From Streptomyces griseus (lineage in GTDB: Bacteria > Actinomycetota > Actinomycetes > Nanopelagicales > Nanopelagicaceae): a stretch of 64,000 nucleotides of DNA. Shown here in pieces: positions 54,850-64,000 of the stretch. Positions within the stretch are counted from its first letter, which is position 1. Each line of letters opens with the position of its first letter. The position numbers and the translations under genes were made by a program. The stretch covers positions 62,001 through 126,000 of the forward strand of contig CAMBDL010000001.1 in the NCBI GenBank assembly GCA_945865365.1, read 5' to 3'. The notes under the pieces are model-generated. The model saw only the letters and a program-made list of their open reading frames with translations, was not told the origin of the DNA and searched no databases.

Positions 54850-56361
54850 ATGTCTACAACTAATAAACCAGTAAAGACCACTGCACGCCCAGCTCGTTCA
54901 CTTGCCATCCTTGGATTGGTGCTTATTGCCATGACCGGACTTGTATTTGTTCAAGGTGCCACAGCAGTACGTCTAGGTCTCGATCTTCGCGGTGGAACTT
55001 CAGTCACTCTTCAACCTCGTATTGCACCAGGTGAGAATGGAAAAGTTTCCAATGAAGCTATCGACCAAGCAGTCTCCATTATCCGTCAGCGCGTTAACTC
55101 ACTCGGTGTTGCCGAGTCTGAAGTAGCTGCGCAGGGAAGTGGTACCAATCGTCAGATTGTTATCTCTGTTCCCGGAGACACTGGACGGCGAGTAGTTGAG
55201 TTAGTTGGACAGACCGCCGAACTTAGATTCCGCCAAGTATTGGCTAGTGCGGTTTCAAATGGTGTGCCAGATGCCGCCGCAACTCCAACAGCGGGTGTGA
55301 GCGCAGAAGTTAATGCAAAGTTTGCCTCCCTTGATTGCACCAAGTTAGAAAACTTACAAGGAACAGGAACCGATGCACCAACCGATGCGATTGCCGTGTG
55401 TGATCGCGCAGGAACAACAAAGTACATTCTGGCACCAGCTGCAGTTTTGGGCCGCCAGATTTCAAAGGCTTCAGCAGGGCTGGACACACAAAGCGGAAGC
55501 GCTTGGTATGTGAGTCTGACATTTAATGGTGAGGGCACCAAGGCATTTGGTTCACTTACAACTAGCGTAACAACACTGCCAGAGCCTTTAAATCAAGTTG
55601 CAATTGTTCTCGATGGCTTGGTTGTCTCTTCTCCAAGAATTACAGAGCCAATTCCATCGGGTAATGCTCAAATCACTGGAAGTTTTACGCAACTTGAAGC
55701 ACAGGATTTAGCTAATGTTTTGAAGTACGGTGCACTTCCTCTTGCATTTGATCGTGGTGAAGTTCAACAGGTCTCTCCAACTCTAGGTGCAGATCAACTT
55801 AACGCCGGTCTTCTAGCTGGCGGTTTGGGACTCGGTCTGGTTCTTTTGTACTCCCTTCTCTATTACCGTGGTTTAGGACTTGTAACTGTCGGTTCTCTGA
55901 TAGCTGCTGGCTCACTTGTTTATCTTCTCTTCCTACTTCTAGGTGAGTGGATTGGCTTCACTCTGACATTAGCGGGAATAGCCGGAGCAATCGTGGCAAT
56001 CGGTGTTACTGCCGACTCATTTATTATCTACTTTGAGCGTATTCGTGATGAAATTCGAGAGGGTCGAACTTTACGCATGGCCGTTGAAACTGGCTGGCAA
56101 CGTGCACGTCATACGATTTTAGTGGCCGACTTTGTCTCGATCATTGCCGCAGCGTTACTGTATTTCTTTGCAGTAGGAGGCGTACGTGGCTTCGCGTTTA
56201 CACTTGGTCTAACGACACTAGTTGACTTAGTTGTTGTCTTCGTCTTTACCAAGCCTTTAGTAACAATTCTTTCCCGAATGAATTTCTACTCATCCGGCCA
56301 TCGCTACTCTGGTCTATCGGCTAAGAGCACCGGAACACTGCCAGTAGTTAAGGAGGCATAA
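54850..56361 (+). CDS. secD: Protein translocase subunit SecD
   Basis: A 503-residue membrane protein. It has the N-terminal helix, LGLDLRGGTSVTLQPR, a large outer domain (about 45-310) and five C-terminal helices with the MSD-type motif GIAGAIVAIGVTADSFIIYFERIRDE. It uses the proton gradient to aid late Sec export. The yajC gene often found before secD is absent here. Eleven bases follow the ruvB stop. Confidence 0.96.
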   Translation: MSTTNKPVKTTARPARSLAILGLVLIAMTGLVFVQGATAVRLGLDLRGGTSVTLQPRIAPGENGKVSNEAIDQAVSIIRQRVNSLGVAESEVAAQGSGTNRQIVISVPGDTGRRVVELVGQTAELRFRQVLASAVSNGVPDAAATPTAGVSAEVNAKFASLDCTKLENLQGTGTDAPTDAIAVCDRAGTTKYILAPAAVLGRQISKASAGLDTQSGSAWYVSLTFNGEGTKAFGSLTTSVTTLPEPLNQVAIVLDGLVVSSPRITEPIPSGNAQITGSFTQLEAQDLANVLKYGALPLAFDRGEVQQVSPTLGADQLNAGLLAGGLGLGLVLLYSLLYYRGLGLVTVGSLIAAGSLVYLLFLLLGEWIGFTLTLAGIAGAIVAIGVTADSFIIYFERIRDEIREGRTLRMAVETGWQRARHTILVADFVSIIAAALLYFFAVGGVRGFAFTLGLTTLVDLVVVFVFTKPLVTILSRMNFYSSGHRYSGLSAKSTGTLPVVKEA

Positions 56362-56364
56362 GTA

Positions 56365-57417
56365 ATGTCAAAGTTTTCAGGTTTAGGTGGACGCCTCTAT
56401 CGCGGGGAAACATCCGTAGATTTCATTGGTCAACGCCGACGTTGGTATTCGATATCTGCACTCTTTATCTTGGCATCAATTGGAGCACTCAGTCTTCAGG
56501 GTTTGCACCTAGGAATTGAATTCAAGGGAGGTTCATCATTTACTGTTAATAAGGTGAACGCTTCAATAGAGGATGCACGTGCCGCGGTGGAGTCAACAGG
56601 AATTGCCGGTGAATTAATCGTCCAAAACATCGGCACCGACAAAGTGCGCGTACAAACTGGTTCTCTTGATAATGCTCAAAATAATGCCGTTCAAGATGCA
56701 CTGGCGGCTAAGTTTTCTGTCACGACTGAGTCAATCGATTCACAAATTGTTGGACCATCGTGGGGTAAAGAGATTACCCGTAAAGCTTTGTATGGTCTCA
56801 TCGGTTTCTTAATCTGCGTGATGCTCTATTTGACAATGGCGTTTGAACCTAAAATGGCAGTGGCAGCGATTGTGGCTGTTGTGCACGACGTCTTTATCAC
56901 CGTTGGGGTTTACGCCCTAGTTGGTTTTGATGTAACGCCCGCAACTGTTATCGGATTTCTCACTATTCTGGGTTACTCGCTCTATGACACAGTTGTGGTT
57001 TTTGATAAGATTCGTGAAAACACGCGCACGATTACAGCCACGTCGAAGCAGACATATTCACAAGCTACGAATCTAGCTGTCAACCAGACTCTTGTTCGCT
57101 CCTTTAATACCTCTCTGATTGCACTATTGCCGGTAGGTTCAATTCTCTTTGTTGGTGCTGGACTTCTAGGGGCAGGAACGCTCAAGGATCTCTCTCTTGC
57201 ACTCTTCATTGGCTTAGCAATTGGCACGTACTCTTCGGTCTTTATCGCACCTCCAGTCTTGGCGCAGTTGCGCGAGAAGGAGCCAGCGATGGTGGCCTTA
57301 GCTAAGCGAGTCAATGCGCGTGGCATCACACCTGGCGCAATAACTTCAGCACCAGTTGATCTCATCGATCGACCACGAGGTCCACGTAATCAGCCAAAGC
57401 GTAAAGGTCGCAAGTAA
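56365..57417 (+). CDS. secF: Protein translocase subunit SecF
   Basis: A 350-residue partner of SecD with six helices, GIEFKGGSSFTVNK near the N terminus, the IVGPSWGKEITRKAL segment and FLTILGYSLYDTVVVFDKIRENTR. AAGGAGGCATAAGTA precedes the ATG. It ends in a basic tail (KRKGRK). Co-transcribed with secD. Confidence 0.97.
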   Translation: MSKFSGLGGRLYRGETSVDFIGQRRRWYSISALFILASIGALSLQGLHLGIEFKGGSSFTVNKVNASIEDARAAVESTGIAGELIVQNIGTDKVRVQTGSLDNAQNNAVQDALAAKFSVTTESIDSQIVGPSWGKEITRKALYGLIGFLICVMLYLTMAFEPKMAVAAIVAVVHDVFITVGVYALVGFDVTPATVIGFLTILGYSLYDTVVVFDKIRENTRTITATSKQTYSQATNLAVNQTLVRSFNTSLIALLPVGSILFVGAGLLGAGTLKDLSLALFIGLAIGTYSSVFIAPPVLAQLREKEPAMVALAKRVNARGITPGAITSAPVDLIDRPRGPRNQPKRKGRK

Positions 57418-57428
57418 GGGATTTTCTT

Positions 57429-59591
57429 GTGGATACCTTGATTGCACCAGTAGTTAGTGCGCTCAAGGAGAACCATGCCTCAAGCAATGGCGCAGATGTT
57501 GAACGCGCCTTTCTTATCGCCGAAAAAGCCCATGAAGGACAGTTTCGTAAATCCGGCGAGAGGTATATAACTCATCCAGTTGCGGTAGCGCAGATTTTGG
57601 CTGAGTTAGGCCTTAACTCTGAAACCATCATCGCAGCTCTCTTACATGACACAGTTGAAGATACTGCTTATTCTTTAAAAGAGCTCGGTCATGATTTTGG
57701 TGAAGAGATTGCGAACTTGGTTGACGGAGTAACAAAACTTGACCGTCTTACATACGGCCCAACTGCCGAGGCTGAAACTGTACGCAAGATGGTAGTTGCA
57801 ATGTCTCGCGATATTCGGGTGCTAGTAATTAAGTTGGCTGACAGACTGCACAATGCAAGAACGTGGGGCTTTGTGAGCCATGAGAGTGCGCAAAGAAAGG
57901 CACGGGAAACTCTAGACATCTACGCACCATTGGCGCACCGCCTTGGAATGAACGCTATTAAATGGGAGTTAGAGGATCTATCTTTTGAAGTTCTCGAGCC
58001 TAAGAAGTTCGAAGAGATCTCACGTCTTGTTGCGGAGAGATCTCCTTCACGTGATTTGCTCACTACTCAAGTAATCGGAATCGTCAATGAAGACTTAGTT
58101 GCAGATGCCATTCACGCAACCGTTACGGGAAGACAGAAACACTTCTTTTCGGTCTATCAGAAAATGGTGGTACGAGGCCGTGAATTCAATGACATCTATG
58201 ATTTAGTTGGAATCCGCGTTTTAGTCGATGATGTCCGCGATTGTTATGCAGTGTTGGGATCTATTCACGCCAGATGGTCGCCGGTCCCTGGTCGCTTCAA
58301 AGACTATATCGCGATGCCAAAATTCAACTTATATCAATCACTGCACACCACCGTGATTGGGCCTACGGGAAAAGCGATTGAAATTCAGATTCGCACTTAT
58401 GACATGCATGCTCGAGCTGAATACGGTATTGCAGCACATTGGAAGTACAAGCAAGGCCATGAAAATAATGAAACGTCGCCTGAGATGTTATGGCTTCGTC
58501 AACTTCATGAATGGCAGAAGGAGACTGAGGATCCATCTGAATTTTTAGAGTCATTACGCTTTGATTTAGGTTCACCGGAGGTTTTCGTATTCACGCCAAA
58601 GGGAAGTGTTGTAGCCCTTCCTGGCGGTTCGACGCCTGTGGATTTTGCTTTCTCTGTTCATACCGATGTAGGAATCAGATGCGCTGGCGCGAAGGTGAAT
58701 GGGCGCTTGGTGCCACTTGAATCACGACTCAATAATGGAGACGTTGTTGAGATCCTTATTAATAAGGGCGAACATGCAGGACCAAGTCGAGATTGGCTTA
58801 ACTTTGTACAAAGCCCTCGTGCTCGCTCAAAAATTAAGGCGTGGTTTAGCAAAGAGCGTCGGGAAGAGGCGATTGATGCAGGACGCGAATCAATTGCGCG
58901 CCAGATGAGAAAAGCTGGCTTACCACTTCAGAAGATCTTTGCAGGTCATTCACTCTTAGAGCTTGCACATGAGCTTCGTTATAGCGACATAGATGGTTTG
59001 TACTCTGCAGTTGGAGATGGGCATGTCTCTGCTGCATCAATCATCGATAAGTTAGTTATTGCACTTGGGGGAGAAGACTCGCATCCAGAGCCAACCATGG
59101 ATGTTCTGCCAACACGTGCACCGGCGGCTCGTCGTTCAAGTAATGCTGTTGATGTTGAGGGTACCGATGATGTATTGGTTAAATTAGCGCGCTGCTGTAC
59201 CCCCGTTCCAGGTGATGACATCATGGGATTTATTACAAAGGGAAGTGGCGTTTCAATCCACCGAGCTGACTGCGTCAATGCAGGCGATTTACGTGAGACA
59301 CAGGTGGATCGCGTTGTAAAGGTAAGTTGGCGTGCAGGGGCGGGTTCGATTTTCTTAGTAAATATTCAAGTTGAGGCACTGGATAGAGCATCACTGCTGG
59401 CCGATGTTACACGCACCCTCTCTGACCAGCACGTAAACATTTTGAGTGCATCGGTAAGCACGTCAAAAGATAGAACCGCATTTTCCAGATTTACTTTTGA
59501 AATGGCAGATGCAACCCATCTTGATGCAGTACTGGGTGCAGTTCGCAGTATCGAAGGCGTCTATGACGTCTATCGAACTACTAACAACTAG
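57429..59591 (+). CDS. relA: Bifunctional (p)ppGpp synthetase/hydrolase (RSH)
   Basis: A 720-residue long RSH protein. Hydrolase HD domain with ALLHDTVEDT, synthetase domain with GRFKDYIAMPKFNLYQSLHTTVIGP and EIQIRTYDMHARAEYGIAAHWKYK, then TGS (FVFTPKGSVVALPGGSTPVDFAF), the RCCTPVPGDDIMGF zinc-finger-like region and a C-terminal ACT domain. It sets alarmone levels in starvation. GTG start. The apt gene common between secF and relA is absent. It ends one base before DUF349. Confidence 0.97.
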   Translation: MDTLIAPVVSALKENHASSNGADVERAFLIAEKAHEGQFRKSGERYITHPVAVAQILAELGLNSETIIAALLHDTVEDTAYSLKELGHDFGEEIANLVDGVTKLDRLTYGPTAEAETVRKMVVAMSRDIRVLVIKLADRLHNARTWGFVSHESAQRKARETLDIYAPLAHRLGMNAIKWELEDLSFEVLEPKKFEEISRLVAERSPSRDLLTTQVIGIVNEDLVADAIHATVTGRQKHFFSVYQKMVVRGREFNDIYDLVGIRVLVDDVRDCYAVLGSIHARWSPVPGRFKDYIAMPKFNLYQSLHTTVIGPTGKAIEIQIRTYDMHARAEYGIAAHWKYKQGHENNETSPEMLWLRQLHEWQKETEDPSEFLESLRFDLGSPEVFVFTPKGSVVALPGGSTPVDFAFSVHTDVGIRCAGAKVNGRLVPLESRLNNGDVVEILINKGEHAGPSRDWLNFVQSPRARSKIKAWFSKERREEAIDAGRESIARQMRKAGLPLQKIFAGHSLLELAHELRYSDIDGLYSAVGDGHVSAASIIDKLVIALGGEDSHPEPTMDVLPTRAPAARRSSNAVDVEGTDDVLVKLARCCTPVPGDDIMGFITKGSGVSIHRADCVNAGDLRETQVDRVVKVSWRAGAGSIFLVNIQVEALDRASLLADVTRTLSDQHVNILSASVSTSKDRTAFSRFTFEMADATHLDAVLGAVRSIEGVYDVYRTTNN

Positions 59592-60890
59592 TTAGTTGAA
59601 CTCTGAGAGGGCTTTTTCGGCTTCTGCTAACCACACACGACGTGCGGCAGCAGACTCTGAAGCTTCGCTGGCCTTCTTGGAATTTCCTGCAGCAGAAGAT
59701 TTAGCAGCGATCTTCTCGTAGTTCTCAATCGAATCAGAGAGTTGCTTAACAACTTCACCAGCTCGTGCCTTTGCAGCTGGATCAGTCTTGCGCCAATTTT
59801 CAGCCTCGGCCTCTTTGATAATACTCTCAACGGCGTGAACGCGTGCATCGAGTGTTGAACGCTTATCACGATGAGTCATACCGATTTTGCTCCATGAGTT
59901 CATATGCTCACGTAAGGCCTTTTTAGCTTCATCTATATTAGTAATTGGCACTAGCGCCTCGATAAGTACGACTAACTCTTCGCGCTTGATCAAGTTTGTC
60001 GCCATCGTTGCATCACGCTTTTCCAGATCAGCATTCTTAGCGGTGAAGAATTGGTCTTGAGCGGCTTTAAAGCGTGCCCACATCTTGGCATCATCACTTG
60101 GCTTACCCCGACCTGAAGCTTTCCATGCATCCATGAGCGTCTTAAACTTCTTAGCCGTTGGCACCCACTCAGTTGAGGTTGCGAGGGACTCAGCCTCAGT
60201 GATGATCGCCTTCTTAGCATCGGAGACAACGCTCTGTGTTGCCTCAAGGGCTGCAAAGTGAGTGCGGCGACGCTTATCAAATTTATTGCGCGATGATGAG
60301 AATCGCTTCCACAGATCTGCATCACTCTTCTTATCCAAACGTGGCGCAGATTTCCATTCATCTAACAAAACCTTTAGTCGATCTCCTGTGACTTTCCAAC
60401 TTTCAGACAGGGCGAGAGATTCAGCTTCGGCAACAATCTTTTCCTTTTCAATCAGAATCTGCTCTAACCGCGCCTTCTTGGCAGCGGTCTCGGCAGCTTT
60501 TTTTGTCTCATATGCTTCGCGATGGCCTTCAATGAGCGGTTCAATCTGCTCAACCGATGCTGACAAAGCCTCTAGGTCACCAACACCGTTGAGCTCCTTG
60601 ACCTGCTCACGCAGTTTCTTCACAGCAGCATATGCATCTGATGGAACGAGAGCACCGCTCTTGATACGCGCGGCAAGAAGTGCAACTTCAGCGGCTAGCA
60701 TCTCAAATTTACGAACGAAATATGTAAGGGCTTCGTCGGGCGTCTTACCAGGGTATGAACCAACGGCCTTTTCACCACTTGGGGTTCTGACATAGACAGT
60801 TCCATCGTCGCCGACGCAACCAAAGGCTGCAGGATCTCCAATCATCGCACTTGCTGCTGATGCTTGAATCATTGGATTGAAATCGGTCAT
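59592..60890 (-). CDS. DUF349-repeat protein
   Basis: A 432-residue, highly charged, mostly helical protein. Repeats of the DUF349 type are seen three or four times, with the pattern W-x(n)-G/A-R-x(n)-WxRFxxxxxxFxxxR (for example WKRFSSSRNKFDKRR and WARFKAAQDQFFTAK). No membrane segment. Long DUF349 proteins occur in many actinobacteria near relA. Function unknown. Adjacent convergent stop with relA. Confidence 0.88.
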   Translation of the reverse strand: MTDFNPMIQASAASAMIGDPAAFGCVGDDGTVYVRTPSGEKAVGSYPGKTPDEALTYFVRKFEMLAAEVALLAARIKSGALVPSDAYAAVKKLREQVKELNGVGDLEALSASVEQIEPLIEGHREAYETKKAAETAAKKARLEQILIEKEKIVAEAESLALSESWKVTGDRLKVLLDEWKSAPRLDKKSDADLWKRFSSSRNKFDKRRRTHFAALEATQSVVSDAKKAIITEAESLATSTEWVPTAKKFKTLMDAWKASGRGKPSDDAKMWARFKAAQDQFFTAKNADLEKRDATMATNLIKREELVVLIEALVPITNIDEAKKALREHMNSWSKIGMTHRDKRSTLDARVHAVESIIKEAEAENWRKTDPAAKARAGEVVKQLSDSIENYEKIAAKSSAAGNSKKASEASESAAARRVWLAEAEKALSEFN

Positions 60891-60977
60891 GGTGGTGATC
60901 CTTTCAGCGCGTTGTTCGAAGTGAACGTCGCTATGTATTCGTTTGGCCTTACGAGTTAGAACTCATAGGGCGTGAAT

Positions 60978-61049
60978 TGAGCATTTCAATAGGGTAAAAG
61001 GTACCCTGTCCATGCCGTTAGGCGTCAATCGGCAGAGCGGGAGGAAGAA
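60978..61049 (+). promoter_or_regulatory. Promoter region with dyad upstream of MBL hydrolase
   Basis: TTGAGC (60978-60983) and TACCCT (61002-61007) with an 18-base spacer form a possible promoter. AGGGTA (60991-60996) and TACCCT (61002-61007) are inverted repeats that overlap it. GGGAGGAAGAA then precedes the GTG at 61050. Confidence 0.4.
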
Positions 61050-61712
61050 GTGCTCATTGAGTCTTTTGCCGCCCCTATGTTTGCCACCAACTGCTGGGTT
61101 TTGGCCAGCGCTAAAGGCTCTGAATGCATAGTCATAGACCCTGGGATGCCCGATGTTAGCCACCAGGTAGCCTCAATCCTTGAAGAGTTCTCGCTCAAAC
61201 CTGTCGCTGTTTTAGCGACACATGGCCATGTAGACCATACTTTTTCGATTACGCCAATAGCCGATGGCTATGAGATACCTGCCTATATTCATAGCCAAGA
61301 TCGGGGCAGTCTTGTCCATCCGCAGCGTTGGGTAAGCCCAGAATTTGCTACGACATTACAGGCGATGGAGTTTGTTGAACCACGTGATGTAAGAGAATTA
61401 CGCAATGGCGAGATCATTGAGATTGTGGGACTCACGATTAAAGCGATTCACGCACCCGGCCACACATCGGGCTCAGTAATGTTTGAAGTAAACAATGAAG
61501 TAGTCGTCAGCGGCGATGTTCTATTTGCTGGTTCAATCGGTCGAACAGATCAACCCACCGGCTCATCAAAAGATATGGAAGAGACGCTGAGAAAGAAAGT
61601 GCTGCCATTATCTGATCACCTAAAAGTTCTTCCAGGTCACGGGCGGGCAACCACGATGGCCGATGAGAGAAAGAATAATCCTTTTTTAAAGGCGATTAAG
61701 GGGCGTCACTAA
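61050..61712 (+). CDS. MBL-fold metallohydrolase (glyoxalase II-like)
   Basis: A 220-residue metallo-beta-lactamase-fold protein. The metal motif is THGHVDHT, with further ligands in [28 protein letters not shown] and LPGHG near the C terminus. The family includes glyoxalase II and other thioester hydrolases. It is next to hisS as in M. tuberculosis. Substrate unknown. The start is GTG 61050. Confidence 0.92.
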   Translation: MLIESFAAPMFATNCWVLASAKGSECIVIDPGMPDVSHQVASILEEFSLKPVAVLATHGHVDHTFSITPIADGYEIPAYIHSQDRGSLVHPQRWVSPEFATTLQAMEFVEPRDVRELRNGEIIEIVGLTIKAIHAPGHTSGSVMFEVNNEVVVSGDVLFAGSIGRTDQPTGSSKDMEETLRKKVLPLSDHLKVLPGHGRATTMADERKNNPFLKAIKGRH

Positions 61713-62962
61713 TGCCGGGTCAAAGGATTCAAGCGCCTAAAGGTGTCAGTGAATACATGCCGCCGCGTTCAGATATTTTTGAGTTTGTTCGCGAAGCTTT
61801 GATCACTCCGGCACGTCGTGCTGGATATTCATTAATGGAGCTTGCAGTCTTTGAAGATACCGAACTCTTTACACGCGGTGTTGGAGCGTCCACAGATGTT
61901 GTGAGCAAAGAGATGTACACATTTACTGATCGCGGAGATCGATCTATCACGCTTCGACCTGAAGGTACTGCCGGGGTCATGCGTGCAGTAATTGAACATG
62001 GTTTAGATCGAGGCACATTGCCGGTAAAGGTTTGGTATTCAGGCGCTTTTTTCCGCGCCGAGCGTCCGCAAGCTGGTCGTTATCGTCAGTTTTACCAAGT
62101 CGGCATCGAAGCTATTGGTCTTGATGACCCAGCCATTGATGCTGAAGTAATCGCCATCGCCGACGCGGGCTTTAGAGCAATTGGACTTACAAAATTTAGA
62201 TTAGATCTGACTTCACTTGGCGATGCCCAATCACGTGCTGCACATCGCATCGATCTTTTAAAATTCATCGCTTCTATAGATGTAGATGAGGCCACAGCAA
62301 CACGGGCCGCGATAAATCCTTTGAGATTATTTGATGATAAACGTGAAGAGATGATAAGTGCCATGGCTACGGCACCGTTATTGATGGATTACTTAAGCGA
62401 TGCTTCTCGTGATCACTTTGCTCAAGTCAGAAAATACTTAGATCTATTGGGAGTTTCTTATGCCCTTAATCCACGGATGGTCCGTGGGCTTGACTACTAC
62501 ACAGGTACAACTTTTGAGTTTGTGCATGAACTTTTAGGTGCCCAATCTGGAATAGGTGGAGGCGGTCGGTACGACGGCTTAATGCAGGAGCTCGGTGGTC
62601 AAGAACTCTCAGGCATTGGTTTTGGGCTCGGCATTGATCGTGCAGTATTGGCAGCCGAGGCCGAAGGCGTTATTTCTCATGAGTTATTTGTATCTGACCT
62701 GCTGATCATTCCTCTGGGTGAGTTAGCCAAAGAGAGTGCGCTAGTAATCGCAGCGAAGTTACGTTCTGCGGGTAAAACAGTAGAGGTCGCCTTTGGCGAT
62801 CGTTCTTTAAAAGGCGCGATGAAGGCTGCAGACAAGAGCGGTGCACGTTTCGTGGTTGTTCTCGGTGATTCTGAAATCTCCAGCGCACATGTTGAGTTGA
62901 AACACATGAACACCGGCGCTACTTCATCGGTTAGGATTGACTCCTTACTCGAAGCGATTTAG
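61712..62962 (+). CDS. hisS: Histidyl-tRNA synthetase
   Basis: A 416-residue class II synthetase. Motif 2 is [12 protein letters not shown]...[25 protein letters not shown], the histidine-specific block [14 protein letters not shown], and motif 3 [14 protein letters not shown] are visible, plus a C-terminal anticodon domain. The start overlaps the end of the MBL gene (TAATG). Confidence 0.97.
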   Translation: MPGQRIQAPKGVSEYMPPRSDIFEFVREALITPARRAGYSLMELAVFEDTELFTRGVGASTDVVSKEMYTFTDRGDRSITLRPEGTAGVMRAVIEHGLDRGTLPVKVWYSGAFFRAERPQAGRYRQFYQVGIEAIGLDDPAIDAEVIAIADAGFRAIGLTKFRLDLTSLGDAQSRAAHRIDLLKFIASIDVDEATATRAAINPLRLFDDKREEMISAMATAPLLMDYLSDASRDHFAQVRKYLDLLGVSYALNPRMVRGLDYYTGTTFEFVHELLGAQSGIGGGGRYDGLMQELGGQELSGIGFGLGIDRAVLAAEAEGVISHELFVSDLLIIPLGELAKESALVIAAKLRSAGKTVEVAFGDRSLKGAMKAADKSGARFVVVLGDSEISSAHVELKHMNTGATSSVRIDSLLEAI

Positions 62963-62983
62963 ATATAGGAACCGTACCCACAT

Positions 62984-64000
62984 ATGTTAAGAAGTCATGA
63001 AGCCGGAACGCTGCGCACGTCACACATTGGTCAGATCGTTACATTGGCTGGTTGGGTATCACGCCGTCGCGATCATGGTGGTGTGGCCTTTATCGATCTG
63101 CGCGATGCATCGGGTACGGTTCAAGTCGTTATTCGTGATGAAAAGTTAGCTGGCTCGCTGCGTGCTGAGTGGTGCTTACTTATTACTGGTGAAGTTCTAG
63201 CCCGCCCAGATGGAAATCAAAACTCTGGAACTCCAACTGGGGATATCGAGATTATGGGGGACACGATCGTTGTTCTCAGCGAATCTGCAGCGCTACCTTT
63301 TCCCATTGATAGTGGAAACGACTCCGATATCAGCGAAGAGGTTCGTCTGAAATATCGCTATTTAGATCTGAGACGTGAAAAACCATCTGCCAATCTTCGT
63401 TTGCGCTCTAAAGTAACCTCAACTATTCGTCGCGTAATGGAACAAGAGGATTTTCTGGAGATTGAAACTCCATATTTAACGCGCTCAACTCCTGAAGGTG
63501 CACGTGACTTCTTGGTTCCTGTTCGACTTCAGCCGGGGAGTTGGTACGCGCTTCCTCAATCGCCCCAACTATTTAAGCAGTTATTGATGGTGGCAGGAAT
63601 GGAAAAGTATTATCAAATCGCGCGGTGTTTCCGTGATGAAGATTTCAGAGCCGATCGTCAGCCTGAGTTCACCCAACTCGATATTGAGATGTCTTTTGTC
63701 GATCAGGAAGATATTCTGGCCGTTGCTGAAAAGATCGTCGCTAAAATTTGGCAGGAGGCAGTTGGTTACACGATTCCACTACCTTTACAACGCATGACAT
63801 ATGCCGATGCGATGTCACGTTTTGGATCAGATAAACCAGATCTACGTTTTGGAAATGAATTATCTGAACAGACTCAATACTTTGCAGCGACGAGTTTTAG
63901 AGTCTTTCAAGCAGCTTATGTGGGTGCAGTGGTCATGCCTAAGGGGGCATCCTCACCTCGTCGAGAGCTCGATGCTTGGCAGGATTGGGCTAAAGCACGC
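62984..64000 (+). CDS. aspS: Aspartyl-tRNA synthetase, N-terminal 339 residues (partial)
   Basis: An open frame from ATG 62984 to the right edge, 339 codons with no stop. It begins with an OB-fold tRNA-binding domain ([25 protein letters not shown]), then the [11 protein letters not shown] linker and class II motif 1 ([18 protein letters not shown]) and motif 2 ([23 protein letters not shown]). The C-terminal part lies outside the window. The hisS-aspS order is common in bacteria. Confidence 0.95.
   Translation, partial: MLRSHEAGTLRTSHIGQIVTLAGWVSRRRDHGGVAFIDLRDASGTVQVVIRDEKLAGSLRAEWCLLITGEVLARPDGNQNSGTPTGDIEIMGDTIVVLSESAALPFPIDSGNDSDISEEVRLKYRYLDLRREKPSANLRLRSKVTSTIRRVMEQEDFLEIETPYLTRSTPEGARDFLVPVRLQPGSWYALPQSPQLFKQLLMVAGMEKYYQIARCFRDEDFRADRQPEFTQLDIEMSFVDQEDILAVAEKIVAKIWQEAVGYTIPLPLQRMTYADAMSRFGSDKPDLRFGNELSEQTQYFAATSFRVFQAAYVGAVVMPKGASSPRRELDAWQDWAKAR

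Noticed and set aside
1-64000. Horizontal transfer island, prophage or insertion sequence
   Set aside because: No integrase, transposase, long inverted repeats or phage genes were seen, and gene order follows other actinobacteria.

Overview
This 64 kb window is a chromosomal segment of a gene-dense, moderate-GC (mid-40s % by eye) actinobacterium. The best fit is the streamlined freshwater acI lineage (Nanopelagicales, for example Planktophila-like); that placement is inference. The evidence is actinobacterial-specific families (DUF4191, DUF3043, SCO2322, CtaF, PimA/PIM acyltransferase, PadR-Ino1) and gene orders that I recall from Mycobacterium tuberculosis: glnA-RDD-DUF4191-lipA-lipB-TIGR01777-E2-pepA-gcvT-erpA-adenosine kinase-ctaC...qcrBAC-ctaE-trpD, then thrS-HIT-pgsA-PIM acyltransferase-pimA-pdxS-pdxT-yebC-ruvCAB-secDF-rsh-MBL-hisS-aspS. 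No phage, insertion sequence, CRISPR or plasmid gene was seen. No gene-free stretch exceeds 300 bases; the largest non-coding gap (about 290 bases, 26473-26765) is filled by a cobalamin riboswitch and a divergent promoter.

Layout. 1-7.5 kb: end of an acyltransferase, a RecB-like nuclease, a LysE exporter, an NCS2 nucleobase permease, a PadR-inositol phosphate synthase operon behind a palindromic operator, a small membrane protein, a LuxR-type regulator with a Cys/His tail, and an enoyl-CoA hydratase/SDR pair. 7.5-12.8 kb: a CopC-like membrane protein, an NCS1 permease, a shortened NhaA, glutamine synthetase, RDD and DUF4191 proteins. 12.8-22.8 kb: lipid acyltransferase, then lipoate synthesis (LipA, LipB) next to lipoate-using enzymes (E2 with two lipoyl domains, Lpd, and GcvT of the lipoate-dependent glycine cleavage system). 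22.8-26.8 kb: a B12-riboswitch-controlled operon of a secreted SCO2322-family protein, EcfT, a fused double ECF ATPase and an S component. This is the most interesting system in the window. 26.8-37.5 kb: aldo/keto reductase, DUF3043, ErpA, a PfkB kinase, and the whole cytochrome bc1-aa3 supercomplex set split into two convergent operons (ctaCDF and ctaE-qcrCAB). 37.5-43 kb: receiver protein, trpD, hydrolase, DinB protein, three tRNAs (Val, Cys, Gly), a mannose-6-phosphate-isomerase-type cupin, and pabB-pabC. 43-64 kb: thrS, phosphatidylinositol mannoside synthesis (pgsA, PIM acyltransferase, pimA), PLP synthase, recombination (ruvCAB), Sec accessory (secDF), stringent response (rsh), DUF349, MBL hydrolase, hisS, and a truncated aspS.

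Two genome-wide traits stand out. Many genes have a TANNNT hexamer placed 6-8 bases directly before the start codon, the arrangement expected for leaderless mRNA. Most convergent gene pairs overlap at their stop codons. Functionally, Ino1, PgsA, the PIM acyltransferase, PimA and perhaps the cupin together outline inositol-phospholipid and PIM synthesis, while LipA/LipB, E2, Lpd and GcvT form a lipoate block.
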